Below, piece by piece: positions 1 to 12,348 of a stretch of 64,000 nt of DNA. This DNA is from Isoetes taiwanensis. Lineage: Eukaryota > Streptophyta > Lycopodiopsida > Isoetales > Isoetaceae. Where the stretch lies: positions 16,223,877 to 16,287,876 of the forward strand of contig JAJEKV010000013.1 of the NCBI GenBank assembly GCA_021234155.1. Reading direction: 5' to 3'. Position 1 is the first letter of the stretch; each line of letters opens with the position of its first letter. Under the pieces are notes generated by a model that saw only the letters and a program-made list of their open reading frames with translations, was not told the DNA's origin and searched no databases. The position numbers and the translations under genes were made by a program.

Positions 1-593
1 CATCCAAGTTACCTATGTATGTCCCAAAGAATTGAGTTGAGTAAGAAAAAGCTTGGTTTGGAAAAATGATCGATGCATAATAAGTTAAAGAGAAACCATA
101 TTCTAAGAGTGAAAGAAATACTAGCAAACTCATGGGTAAATATCGGACATGGTCATATTTAAACCAGCCTTAAATCACAAAACTTACGTTGCTGTAAAAG
201 CCTTGTGTATTCTTTGTTTTGGGGCTTTAACATGATAAAGACCCGAATATACCACAAATATGCCCATGGTTTACACATGACTGCCTCTGAGATTTAAGGC
301 ACTTGGATATAGATGACAAGAGAGACATATAACGTGATAACACTGCCTATGCTCCAAGAAAGGTGCGGTCAACAAAAAGAAATGACAAAGGGGGAAAGGT
401 ATGAAATCCAAGAAATGAAAAAAATAGCGGGAGCAAGGATCTCATTTTTGTCAATCATACGCCAGGCTTTTTATCTTGTTGATGTGGAGAAAAATACGTG
501 TCAACATTGCAAGAGTGCATGCAAAATCTTAATATTTTAGCTGGCAGTGGGTACTGATAAAACAAGACAACATTTGGCACTTATTTTTTGCAG
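1..593. other. intergenic, no gene recognised
   Basis: AT-rich sequence without a convincing coding exon. A 75-codon open frame at 313-540 has no recognisable domain, and nothing around it suggests splicing or a promoter, so it is not called as a gene. Confidence 0.5.
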
Positions 594-628
594 AATGAGA
601 TTATGAAGCCGGATTTGCTAGAACAAAA

Positions 629-757
629 GGGTGAAATTAAATTTACCCATAAGTTAGTGTCGTGGCAGAATTATAACCGTTGAAATTCTGTGGGATGGAA
701 TACCCAACCGTTGAGATCGCACCACATCACTACATTAAGGTAAATTTAATTTCACCC
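629..757. mobile_element. MITE-like foldback element with about 19-bp terminal inverted repeats
   Basis: The left end GGGTGAAATTAAATTTACC (629-647) is the reverse complement of the right end at 739-757. The pairing continues inward with mismatches over about 50 bp per arm, so nearly the whole 129 bp can fold back. It has no coding capacity. A target-site duplication is not clear because both flanks are A-rich. Size and structure fit a non-autonomous DNA transposon; the superfamily cannot be assigned from sequence alone. Confidence 0.7.
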
Positions 758-818
758 CAAAAAAAATATCGATCAAAGATAATGCTAGATGGATTATATA
801 TTTATTTTTTACTTGCAG

Positions 819-981
819 TTGTGGCATAACAGGGCGCCGTTACTCAGGGATTGATTATTTTCCAGGTGGCATTGAAGCCAAGTGTCAGACGGAGGGATGC
901 CACCTGCCCAGCTTTATATTCCGGCAATCAGATACATGGAGGAGGAAGAAGTATGGTGCAGACCGATCTTTGCACTAGACG
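819..981 (+). CDS. candidate exon of an upstream or neighbouring gene, unrecognised
   Basis: A stretch bounded by a polypyrimidine-TTGCAG acceptor (ends 818) and a GGTACGT-type donor (GT at 982-983) has one frame open for 52 codons. It contains two Cys close together (AKCQTEGCHLPSF) and a basic WRRKKYG segment. The frame meets TAG at 976-978, just before the donor. It may therefore be a terminal exon, or a donor further upstream (for example GT at 951) may be used. Its phase does not join cleanly to the exon at 1235, so membership of the Lys-rich gene downstream is unproven. I do not recognise the domain. Confidence 0.35.
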
Positions 982-1234
982 GTACGTCTCAGTTATTTAT
1001 CTAGGTTTTTCTCTTATGTTTCCTGTTTAATTTTAAGAATGTTAGCTAGAATGTTTGTTAGTACCTTACAAGCAAAGATTCTTAGGACATGTGCATCAGC
1101 AATAGGATTTAAGAATATGAGGAATTCAGGACTTAACATTGTAACATTGAAAAATATGAATTTTGATGAGGCAGTAGCGACATCACATGAATAGTCTACC
1201 TCTGTGGTAATTCCATCTAATTTGGGGCTTGCAG

Positions 1235-2988
1235 GGCACAGAGATGAGCAATCTGAATACAACAAAGTCCAACTCTGAAATTTCTGAAGAACAAAGGGTA
1301 TTTCTTTCTTTATGCCAAGTTTTTAAATGTTCATTGGTAGTTATGACAGGGGGTTAACCAATTAGATGTGGTTTTTTATGAGAGCTTGTTTCACCCCACC
1401 TCTGTTACTGCTCTATGCTAAAACCTTTACTTCATGATCTTTAAATTGAATATTAAGTTACCAGATGGAGCCATGAACCAAAGATTCCCCTGTTTCTTCC
1501 TCTATGTGACATTTGATGAAGCTGGAGCATTAAAGTAAATTAACATGGTCACATGGAAGGATGACATGCCATTTAAAGTTCTTTGATTCAATATTGTTCT
1601 CACTTCTGTACCTCTGGCTCTTGAGCTTCTGGGTTTTGTGGGCATCCTGACGTTTTATGAACGATTGGTCCATAGCAATAACCAGTGAACTGTGAACTAT
1701 TGCATGTTAGAAAAATATCTTGCCTATTTTAAATCATTTGCCTTGTACAAAAAGCTGCAGTGGTGACCTACAGAAAAAATTAGTTAAAATGGCATCTCAT
1801 GTTTTACAGACTTCACTGTTTTTTATGTACAGTGTGGAAAACTATGTGCAAGTACTTTATAAATGTTAATTTGAGATACAGAAGGCTAAGATGCGGACTG
1901 ATTTTATATTGATCCTTTGCTGCATTGGTAACAAGTTGATTGTCTGAGAGAGGATTTTGTTGTTGTAGAATCTTCACTCATCATTCTGCTAATATGTTTA
2001 TGTTCTTTATTTGTAGGAAGGAGCAAATACAGGAAACGACATACCTGCAGCAAACATAAAGGCCAGTAAGGTTAGTGATAAACGTATCGAGCAGAAGAGA
2101 GGTGGCACAAAGGACCTTGAATATGGAATCCACCAAGATGCGGATGAAATTGAGGGCAAAGAGAACAGTGAGACGTATTGTGAAAATAAAAATCATGCCG
2201 AGGAACTGGTCAATGGGTTGGATTTTTCGGAAAATAAGAAGGAAAATGCGTGCAAGGAAGATGCAGAGATTGCCTTAAAAAATAAATTAGCAGACAATTG
2301 TTGTAATAGGCAACTGTCTGATAAGATGGGTGAACCCGATGAGGATCATGTTTTGGACGACATTGGAGAAATCAGCGAGGGGGATGAAAGGTGTGCCAGG
2401 CAACACAATTTGGGACAGCAGAATTTGGGTACAACTGCTCAGTCTCTTGACAATGGTAAAAGTTCCCAGGAAACTAGAAGAGAGGACCAGGGGGAATATG
2501 ATGAAGTTCACAAAGAAGATGAGGAAGACTGGGTTGATGTGCTAGAGGGTGGAGATAACATGGACAGCAAGGATAAGGTTAAGAAAAGAAAGATCAGCGA
2601 ACATGACGATAAAGCCATGGGAGAAGATAAAGAAGCAAAAGCAAAGAAGAAGGAAAAGAAAGAGAAAGACAAGAAGGACAAGAAAGACAAGAAGCAGAAG
2701 GAGGCCAAGAAAAAGAACAAGGAGAAGGCAAAAAACAAGGACAAGAAGAAGGATGGGAAGGAATATGATGTTGATCGGTTGAAGCAGAAGCTTGAAAAGA
2801 TAGACTACAAAATGTCTAAACTTATGGCCAAGAAAGCAAATTATCTTAGAAAGCTAGACCATGCACTACAAAAAAAGCTTGTTGAGGCCGAGGCTGTAGT
2901 ATCCACTAAGGACAGCCTGTTAAAAGGAGTTGAGGAATTGGGTGCAAAGATTTCTGAGTTTGAGTGTTGCACGTACTTAGTAGATTAA
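1235..2988 (+). CDS. Lys/Glu-rich coiled-coil protein, last two exons
   Basis: Exon 1235-1297 (21 codons, after CTTGCAG, donor GT at 1298) joins in phase to a long terminal exon 2017-2988 (after TTTGTAG, stop TAA at 2986-2988). Together they give about 345 residues. The first two thirds are acidic and low in complexity, with an EDEEDWVDVLEGG patch. A highly charged block of alternating KK/KD/KE follows at about 2570-2760 and looks like a nuclear-localisation-type basic region. The C-terminal 75 residues have heptad-like spacing and should form a coiled coil. A nuclear or nucleolar protein is a guess from composition only; no named domain is visible. The 5' exons are not certain, because the start codon was not located. 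Confidence 0.6.
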
Positions 2989-3015
2989 TGTAGTTGTTCA
3001 AGGCACTACCTTGGC

Positions 3016-3442
3016 TTTTATCTATCAATGCAATTGTTATTCTATATCAATTTTTTTGCGGAGCTTTTCTATATGTAATCCAGAATTGGACCATGTATAA
3101 TGCATGCATCTGCTAACTCGTATAAGTTGAAATTGGAAGGCTTAGTGCAGCATTTAATCTACTAGCATTTAGTTTCACACAAGTAGTTTGCTGCTTTTTT
3201 TTTTTTGCCTGAAAGTTGAATTTGAATATGGGTCTTCTTGAGATCCAAACTTTGTTGCCTTTGAGAAGATGGATGATAGATATTGCCAGTAGAACATTTT
3301 GATTAGTAACAAACTTTTATTACTCAATACATAAGAGTTTTTAATTAGAATATAATTAGAATGTCCACGTTTCAAGATCCAAAAATGTTACTTTGGATGA
3401 AAAGAGATAATCAAATACATATACATATTAGTTCAAAAGAAA
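3016..3442. repeat. diverged direct repeat, copy 1
   Basis: This segment resembles 3570-4023 in order. Shared landmarks are the GCAATTRTTATTCT stretch, a TGCGGARCTTTT stretch followed by TAATCCAGARTTGG, then TTTGTTGCCTWTGARAAGATG, and finally a 'dGTTCAAAA' end. It is an old tandem duplication of intergenic or 3'-flanking sequence. It has no coding potential. Confidence 0.55.
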
Positions 3443-3569
3443 CGCAAAGTTTTGGCAGAATGAAAAGCACTGGAACAGAAAAAGCTCGTACAGGCTGAGT
3501 TTTCAAAAGCTTGTATAATATGTAGCCGTTCAACGTGGCTTGTATAAAGCATGTATGTAATGTGTAGCT

Positions 3570-4023
3570 TTTATTTATTAAAGCAATTATTATTCTCTTA
3601 TCAACGATTCTGCGGAACTTTTTATGTATATATAATCCAGAGTTGGTTGGACCCCTCATCTTCTCTTCTATATAGTTGAAAGGGTCTAAAAAATTTACTC
3701 ACATCAACGTCTCCCTCAACATCTGCAATATTTCTTTGTCCAGCAAAAATCCAGCAACGAAGAAATAGTTTCCCACAAAAGTTGGAAGTTCTAATCAAAT
3801 CATTCTTTTGATGGTCAAATTTGTTGCCTATGAAAAGATGAATGATAAATATTAAAAGATCAAACCAGTAGAACAGGATCAAATCTTGACTAGCAACAAT
3901 TTCTACCAGGTTTTAAGAAGACAAGAGTATCAGGCTTTTGAGGTCTAAAAATGTTGCTCTGAATAAAAAGACGATCGATATTATGTGTAGATGAAATGCA
4001 TACTATATGTTGGTTCAAAACTC
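3570..4023. repeat. diverged direct repeat, copy 2
   Basis: Second copy of the repeat described at 3016-3442, offset by about 560 bp. It ends about 70 bp past the beta-tubulin stop codon on that gene's 3' side, so it probably includes tubulin 3'-UTR or 3'-flank sequence. Confidence 0.55.
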
Positions 4024-4090
4024 AAAACAGGCTCTGAAACAGACTCTCCTGTTTCTAGCACAATACAGAAAGTAATTCTAACTTATAAAA

Positions 4091-5842
<1,752 letters not shown>

Positions 5843-5915
5843 TTTGGGCACAGAATAGAAAAAAATGAAGGCGGGTTTATGTAGAGAATTGATCGGCGGA
5901 ATGGATGGGAAATCT

Positions 5916-5997
5916 AACGGAGTTAAATTAGGTGTTCAATTTTAAATTTAACGGCTAGGCTCTATTTTCCACTTCAACGGTCTAAAATAATCAACGG
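5916..5997. promoter_or_regulatory. cluster of four AACGG (MSA-type, MYB3R-binding) cores upstream of beta-tubulin
   Basis: AACGG occurs at 5916-5920, 5950-5954, 5976-5980 and 5993-5997, 74-155 bp upstream of the tubulin ATG. Two are in CAACGGT context and one in AACGGCTA context. Plant mitosis-specific activator elements have an AACGG core bound by three-repeat MYB proteins and drive G2/M transcription. That fits a tubulin gene. The assignment is by motif and position only. Confidence 0.5.
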
Positions 5998-5999
5998 TA

Positions 6000-7038
6000 A
6001 CTTCTTTTTCTGACGTGTAATGCTGGCGGGTAAAATAATAATAAACAAAATATCAAGCCCATGTTGCCCATCTTATCCGTATACAGAAATGGCAATTCCT
6101 GGCATGGAAAATAAGGTGGGGTGCCCAGTGTTGGCTCACTTTGTTGCAAAGTGTCCAGAAACTTGACCTCCTCTTCAAATCTGCCAATAAAAAATATATC
6201 ACCATGTGCCCCTCAGGATCTTCGTACAAGTATCTTATTATTTAAGGATTGTATGAGGCCGAATCATTGTCTGTTCAACCAAAATGCTTTCTATGCCAAA
6301 GTTGAGACACTGTATTGTTAGACTTATATTTATTGAGATTCTACAAACAGCTCTATCTATATTGTGGAATGTAGATAAACGATTTGTATGGGTCAACCCA
6401 TCGAATGAACTCCAAAAGCAAAATCCAACTTCAAGTTGAGAGTTAAACACAAGGCAAAGGCCATATATAGGGAACTTGAATATAAATATATATTACAAGA
6501 AATTTATCGCGGCGGCCAAGGCCGCCTCGAACATTTCTCTTCATTCATATTGTCAACATGTTTAAAAACATGCATGACTTGGACTTGCGTTTCCTTACCT
6601 TGTAGGAAGTAATCTGTGATTAAGAAGCGACGACATAAAGTAATTGCCCTTCCAAACCTATGAAATTGGACCTATTATTAACGACCAATATATCTATTAA
6701 AGCAATTTGTGAAATACACTCGAATTAGCTTTGTCTCCTCGTGAGTAGACTGATATTATAAATGGCTAAATGGTTCGTAGATAGTATTTGATATAATGGA
6801 TTTCTAACAACTTCATGCAGGGCCTTAAACTATTAATATGGTTTTCAGGGCATTAACCTAGCAAGGTTAGTGCTGCAGTAAGTGTCAATTAAGCTCAATT
6901 AATGTCATGGACCACACAATTAACTTCATAGTCAACATAAAAATGTGAGAGGCAAATATGATCTTCCTTGTCCACCCATCAATTTATATCTTCCCAGAAA
7001 ATTTTCAATCAATGTAAGATCTTATTCCATCAATATAA
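6000..7038. other. intergenic, nothing recognised
   Basis: AT-rich sequence upstream of the tubulin promoter. Only short open frames without domain similarity are present. No repeat boundary or RNA gene was seen. Confidence 0.5.
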
Positions 7039-7049
7039 GATCTTGTGCC

Positions 7050-7274
7050 CGGGATTAGTAGAGCGGAAGTTTGCCATTTGGCGGGACTTCTTGGGTGTTG
7101 TAGATGGTGATGGTCGGTTTGTACAGTAGTAGAGTTGCAGTTTTTCTGTGAGTTTGTTGTGGAGTGTCGAGGTATCGCTGTCTCTTTGGGGTAGTTCTCC
7201 TTCCTCCTCACTTGCTTTGTAACATTACCATTCTTTTAATATATTGATGACACAGTTCTTCAAAAAAAAAAAAG
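7050..7274 (+). mobile_element. 5'-truncated LINE insertion with poly(A) tail
   Basis: A 225-bp insertion ends in TTCTTCAAAAAAAAAAAA, the usual 3' tail style of plant non-LTR elements. It is flanked by an 11-bp target-site duplication GATCTTGTGCC at 7039-7049 and 7275-7285. No ORF survives; only the 3' UTR was copied. Confidence 0.8.
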
Positions 7275-7533
7275 GATCTTGTGCCTACACTGATATAATC
7301 AACGAACTACCTTTCAAAGCCTGAAATCCTCAAGACCAAAGGCTTTGAAAAGATATCATATTTTCTACATATAAATCATGGCAAATACTGCAGTGCCACT
7401 CTAAAAGAACCAAGGAAAAAGCCACACAATACATATTTCTACTTTGAAATCAATTGTTCGCATGATCATGGTCTAAAATAGAAGTCATGAAAGCCTTGAC
7501 AGAAAGAAATTACCTATTGTGTGTTGATATAGC

Positions 7534-7587
7534 TCGAGGGTCTAATTGGCTATAGCATTGCTTCGAGGGTCTAATTGGCTATAGCAT
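7534..7587 (+). repeat. short tandem duplication
   Basis: The 24-bp string beginning CGAGGGTCTAATTGG occurs twice, spaced by five bases, just before the open frame starting at 7586. Confidence 0.7.
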
Positions 7588-8142
7588 GAAGGACATTGGT
7601 AAGCCACACTTTAGGCTGCATATAAAGAATGTTTCAGAGCGACAACTGGACATGGGCAAGGATTTGTACTTGTTGTATGGTGCTGGTGATATTAAACATA
7701 TAGTTGTCTTGGATAACAAGAACATTTTGGGGAGAGCACTTCACTTCGCGAACTATCACGGAGGAAGGTAGCTTAATGCAACCTTGTCTATACAATAACC
7801 CGTATGCTTAGGACTGGCAAGTTCATCTTGTCAACCAGTTGGATACTCCCTGCAAACATCGCCATCATTTCTGAGCGTTGAGTTAAGGCTGCTTGGCATC
7901 TGACCTTAAATCCCAAAGTGGCCATGCCTAGTGACGTCAAGTGTGTTCTGTATGGCATACCAGCTGGGATGGAGCCCATTCAACGGATTGGGAAAGGGCA
8001 CAAATACTATTGGGATGAGGCTGGCACGCCTGGGGACATGGACGAGAATTTTGTTGAGGGCCAAGATGATGAGTACAGGCCTGAGTTCTGCCTGACATGC
8101 CTGAGACTTCCTACATTCCTTTGGATACCACTGACTATATGA
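7586..8142 (+). CDS. unrecognised coding segments (two open frames)
   Basis: Open frame 7586-7771 (61 codons) and open frame 7918-8142 (74 codons) have protein-like composition. The first contains DLYLLYGAGDIKHIVVLD and the second GHKYYWDEAGTPGDMDENF. They may be parts of one gene that also includes 8302-8828. I do not recognise a family and cannot show the splice sites that would join them. An old DNA-transposon gene is possible. Confidence 0.3.
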
Positions 8143-8147
8143 TGGCT

Positions 8148-8248
8148 GTTGTCTAAGTATTAGATTGTTGGGGCTGTTTGTAAATATGTTTGTCTAAGTA
8201 TTAGATTGTTGGGGCTGTTTTGTTGTCTAAGTATTAGATTGTTGAGGC
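8148..8248 (+). repeat. three tandem copies of a TTGTCTAAGTATTAGATTGT-type unit
   Basis: TGTCTAAGTATTAGATTGTTG occurs three times (near 8149, 8190 and 8223), each followed by G(G/A)GGCT. It is a local tandem repeat without coding meaning. Confidence 0.75.
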
Positions 8249-8301
8249 TTTTACATCTTCTTTATTTGTTTTGCAGTTGTTTCATAATGCTCTGCTTAGA
8301 G

Positions 8302-8828
8302 ATGGACGTGGATCATGGGACCAGTAGGGCTGCTGTTGGCAGGCAGCCCATGGCTGATCATAGCAGCAGCCCTGTGGCTGCTGTGGGGGCCAGGGCAGTA
8401 CCTCCTACTGAGGTGATTGACCTCACTAGTGATGATAAAACTTAGCTTCTCCTCCTCAGAGGCCTCCTACACCTGGGCCGACCATCCATGATGTGATACA
8501 CAACGCAATGCCGTCCCATATTGTCTTCTCTCCAAATGGAGAGCGAGTGCAGGTAGCCTTGGAAGTCATGTCTTCCATTGTGAATATACACATCCTTGCC
8601 GAGTTAGTGGCGGCTTCGGTTCAACTGTTTAGGATGCAATCGGGGCGCCTTTTTGCAGCCTTGGAGGATGTCGTGTCACATATGGAATGGGAAGAGGTTC
8701 ACGTGAGCCAATCGGAGAAGCAGCATATGCGGGTGCATATGAACCTGGCAAGGGCCCTTCTCATTAGGAAGTTAAGGAGGATTGACGCCATGGCAAGGCG
8801 GCACAATGCTGTCATGAACAATAATTAG
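8302..8828 (+). CDS. unrecognised protein with a SUMO-interaction-like VIDLTSDD motif
   Basis: One open frame (ATG at 8302 to TAG at 8443-8445) ends in VIDLTSDDKT, a classic hydrophobic-acidic SUMO-interacting motif. A second frame follows a CTCCTCAG acceptor-like site at about 8458 and runs to the TAG at 8826-8828. It encodes PPTPGPTIHDVIHNAMPSH and then an alpha-helical, Arg-rich C-terminus ending RRHNAVMNNN. No donor joins them clearly, so an intron or a frame error lies between. The family is unknown. Confidence 0.35.
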
Positions 8829-10155
8829 GTGATCATTTGCTTTCCTATTTTTCTTGTGCTGTTTTTTTATTGTAGATGTTTGGCATTGTGGAAACTGATA
8901 AAACCATAAAAAATTCCTCATTTTTGCTTGGAAATCGTGTGCATATGTGTTTTGGAGAAAAGAAGTTTGTGGCTTTCTGTATAAAACCAAGATTCTTTAT
9001 GTTCTTGTTACTCATTGTGTGGGGAATGGAAAAATGCATTGGTGTATGTGTGCTTGAGCATGTGCATGGGATTAGCCCCTGCCTTTAAGGGCAAGCAGGC
9101 CTCTTGGGGTTGCGCAATGCGCAGAGGGTCTATTTCTTCATTGTGTTTACAGGTGCTGAAGAATTCTTGGGGCAGATTGGTGTATGGACGTGAAGGCATG
9201 AGGCCGATGCTCCCAGCCGAGTTTGCTGTGGGCTTGCTTGCTTACCAGGGAAGTTTGTGGCACACACCTCTCTATTCTAATTTGACTGTATTATCCACTC
9301 TTGTTTTACTGCATGTAATATGGTGTGGCATGCTTTAGAATAGGGCCTTGCTATTTTGAAGTCAAACCCATGTTGGAATCCTTTCCAATGGTTGTCAAAT
9401 GCCCTTAAGAATAGGGCTACATCAGCATTTGATCCCATCTCCTGCTGAGGTGTAGGCATGGGATCGCACTAGAGGGAATATCCCTCAGAATATTCTCGCA
9501 TCTGATGGTCAATAATTCAAGTCAAACACAAAGATAAATTAAATGTAAGGTCAAATTAAGTTTGTACCAAGTTATCTGTATGGAACGTATGTGTCTGCAA
9601 ATTTATAAAAAATAACTTCAAAAGTGAAAGTCAAACCACACAGTCCAGTCAATACAAAATCCATGAAGTGAAGTCAATATGTAATATCAAAGTCAAGATA
9701 GAACGGAAGTCAAATTATATATGAAGGTTTTAGCATTAAGATTTCCTCAAGATTCCCTTATTCCACGAAGATTGCATTATGTTTGTTGCATTTTTTCAGG
9801 ATTCCCATAAATTCTCCTACATCCTTAAAGATGCATTCTCAGACACTTAAAGAACTTTCATCTCTTAAAGATTCCATACATGTCTCTTCAAATTCCCCAA
9901 GATTTTTTTAAGACTCCTTTGGGCTCCCTCAAAACTTCTTAAGTATCCTTTAAGCTAGTAATACGAGTTCTTACAGCGACTAAAAGATGTCGTCATCAGT
10001 CATTTGAGAGCTGTCCACAAGAGACTTCCCCTTGTTTTGCTACTATTCAATGGCACACCAGACGTCATTGTATAACTCTACAAAACCAGCTCCATCTCGA
10101 GCTTCTTTCCTAGGACCATAAAGCCAAGACCATGCTCTACAACTTACTTGACATC
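8829..10155. other. intergenic, AT-rich; degenerate AGATTCC repeats at about 9730-9960
   Basis: No gene seen. From about 9730 to 9960 the sequence is built from degenerate copies of a short AGATTCCYTTA-like word. The same kind of sequence recurs at 15820-16560 and 31508-31625. Confidence 0.45.
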
Positions 10156-10160
10156 CCATC
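10156..10160. repeat. 5-bp target-site duplication CCATC, left copy
   Basis: CCATC directly precedes the TG of the 5' LTR and recurs directly after the CA of the 3' LTR (31193-31197). This shows the two LTRs belong to a single insertion event. Confidence 0.9.
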
Positions 10161-11648
10161 TGTGACGTTCCAGCACAGTATACGGTCCCAGGACGTATAT
10201 TGTACTGCCTCGTCACGCGTACACGCCATCCCGACTGACGTGTACGCCGACGTGTAGCCAAGCAAGTAGCACCCTAGGGGGCAACTTGCAAGGTGTGTGC
10301 ATTTATTTATGTGCACATTTATCTAAGTGTACACACTTACCCATGTGGACACTTTATGCCACCTAGTTAATAAAGGCAAGTGGGGCATACCCAATTAGGG
10401 ATAATGGGAAACCCTAGCCCTAACCCCTTGTCTATTTAGGTAAAGGAAACCCTAACTTGCTATTTTCGTCCATAGCATTCTAGGTCTCTGTTTTGCTTGC
10501 TCCAGGAGCCAAACCCGCCTCCCAAACTCTGTCTGAGCGATTTAGCTCATCAGTTTTCCACTTCTAGCTTCATCTTCTAGCAGTTCAGCAGGATGGTTGA
10601 GTTCAGAGCAGGAGGAGCGAGCCAAGGATCGGGTATTTTGTCAATTTAATAGCCTAAACCGCCTCCCAGTCATCTAAGTCTGTGATTTAGATTAGATCTT
10701 GTTCTTTAGTTCTTCTGTGATGTGTATGATGATGTATCTCTGTGGACTCATTGTATTGGGGAAGGGGGGTAGAGACCTTAAAGCCTGGTAGTTGATGCTC
10801 CTAGCTAGCCTCTTTAGCACTTGTAAGCCGGCACGTGTACAAGAGCCACAGGGTTATGGGTGAAGGGGCCGGCCCGGCTCATAAGGAGGTTCATGTCACG
10901 ACTCATGAGAGCGATCCCTCGAGGGTGTGTAAAAGCCTACCGGGGACCCTCGGAGACTAGGTCTAATGGCTTGCCCTTGCTGCGTGTGGGCAAGGCATGG
11001 GCTCACACCAGGTGGAGTGATCGTCACTCTCCATTGGGTTCAAGTCGAATAAGGCGGTGGCCCTCTAGTCACCTTGAGTCGGCATGTAGATCTCGGGAGG
11101 GAGTGATCCCTACCGCCCCCATGGGAATTGGGGAGATGCAACCCGGGAATAGCCCCTTTGGCTATGCATCCCGTGGGGCTACTGGTCGAGGTCCCAACAC
11201 TTTTCAACCCATGCACGCAAAGTGTGCACAGGAGGGGCGGATGGAGTGGACTACCCTAAGCCATGTTTTATGCCAGCCAAATCCATTGCCATGAATTCTG
11301 TCTGCGAACTCTAGAGACCCAAGCTGTCGGTCATCCCCTTTGAGTCTGAGCCTTGGGTAGGATTTCCTCATGTGATGTACTGATCTTTGTCTATGCAGAT
11401 ATGTGATGAGCCATCCTTCGAGATGGTTATGTGATGTTGTTATTGTATACTGACATGTATGTTTACGCTTCCGCAGCTAGGTAGGCCCTGAGGGAGACAG
11501 GGTAAAATGACCCCTTCGTTCTTCCCACTGGAACTCATCAAGATTGCAGTGTTACATGGAGGGCCCTGTATCAGTATGGAGCTGGTATGGGGGATGAACT
11601 CCTGTTCGTATATGGTGAGTGCACCGTATATGAGTAGGGGACGTCACA
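10161..11648 (+). repeat. 5' LTR
   Basis: 1488 bp, TGTGACGTTCC to GGGGACGTCACA, with 7-bp inverted ends. It matches the 3' LTR throughout, apart from about 77 bp missing near 10675, about 15 bp missing near 10397, and scattered differences concentrated at CG/CAG/CTG sites. The apparent 144-codon frame inside it (10860-11294) is not supported by the other LTR. Confidence 0.92.
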
Positions 11649-11649
11649 G

Positions 11650-11661
11650 TGGTATCAGAGC
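11650..11661 (+). promoter_or_regulatory. primer-binding site, initiator tRNA-Met
   Basis: TGGTATCAGAGC lies one base after the LTR end and matches the standard plant retroelement PBS complementary to the 3' end of initiator tRNA-Met. Confidence 0.92.
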
Positions 11662-11856
11662 TATGTTCTTGGTGACCAAGAGCAAAGCACTGACCATGCT
11701 CCCAGTAGTACTAACTTAGTAGGATTCTCAAACCTCGAAAAAGTGAGAAAATTTTTTCTAATTTTTGTAGTATATGCTAAGCTAGTAACAGTTAGGAGAA
11801 TTGAAAAAATAAGCAAAAACTAAAAAGATTGAATAAATTTTGACCAAAAGTAGCAA

Positions 11857-12135
11857 TGTCTCACGGTATGCGCCCAGGCCAAAAACCAACTTTTGGTTTT
11901 GCACCCCAGCGCACACCTTGAGACATGGCCATAATCTCCTTGAAACATGATGAATTTTAACAAACTAACATGCTAAATCGAGTTTTAAGGTAAGAATTAG
12001 TCAGATCTGTATGTTATACCCCTAAGAATATGCCTAGAAATCATATAATTTAGTCAAAAATGCCAAATGTCTCACGGTATGCGCCCAGACCCAAAACCAA
12101 CTTTTGGTTTTGCATCCCAGCGCACACCGTGAGAC
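11857..12135 (+). repeat. hairpin repeats 1 and 2 (promoter A)
   Basis: Two copies of a foldback unit of about 69 bp lie at 11857-11925 and 12068-12135. The outer arms are CTCACGGTATGCGCC and GCGCACACCGTGAG. The inner arms are CCAAAACCAA and TTTTGGTTTTG. Each can form one long imperfect hairpin. They lie upstream of the TATA box at 12238 and are repeated in the same arrangement before the second cassette. Confidence 0.8.
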
Positions 12136-12237
12136 CAATGGGTTAGAAAAGTCAGAAGTAAGCATATGTAATAGATTAATAGGTGTCTTGGCACATCCAA
12201 AAGAGTAACTTGAAATTTGACCTAAAATTGGACAAAC

Positions 12238-12246
12238 TATAAATAG
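12238..12246 (+). promoter_or_regulatory. TATA box A
   Basis: TATAAATAG lies 111 bp before the ATG of the histone cassette. It is followed by a TTTGCTCCCG...GAGGCGATTTTTAAGCGCC leader that is also found, in similar form, after TATA box B. The paired arrangement argues for a real internal promoter separate from the LTR. Confidence 0.6.
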
Positions 12247-12348
12247 ACCTAGACCCCCCTCATTTGTAGACTTCCTGTTTAGAAATTTGCTCCCGCTTTT
12301 TGAGGCGATTTTTAAGCGCCCTAACCTCCGTCGAAGAGTCGTGAGAAC

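Noticed and set aside
313-540. 75-codon ORF near the window start
   Set aside because: No domain, no splice or promoter context, and typical chance length for AT-rich plant DNA.
10860-11294. 144-codon ORF inside the 5' LTR
   Set aside because: The corresponding part of the 3' LTR does not keep the frame.
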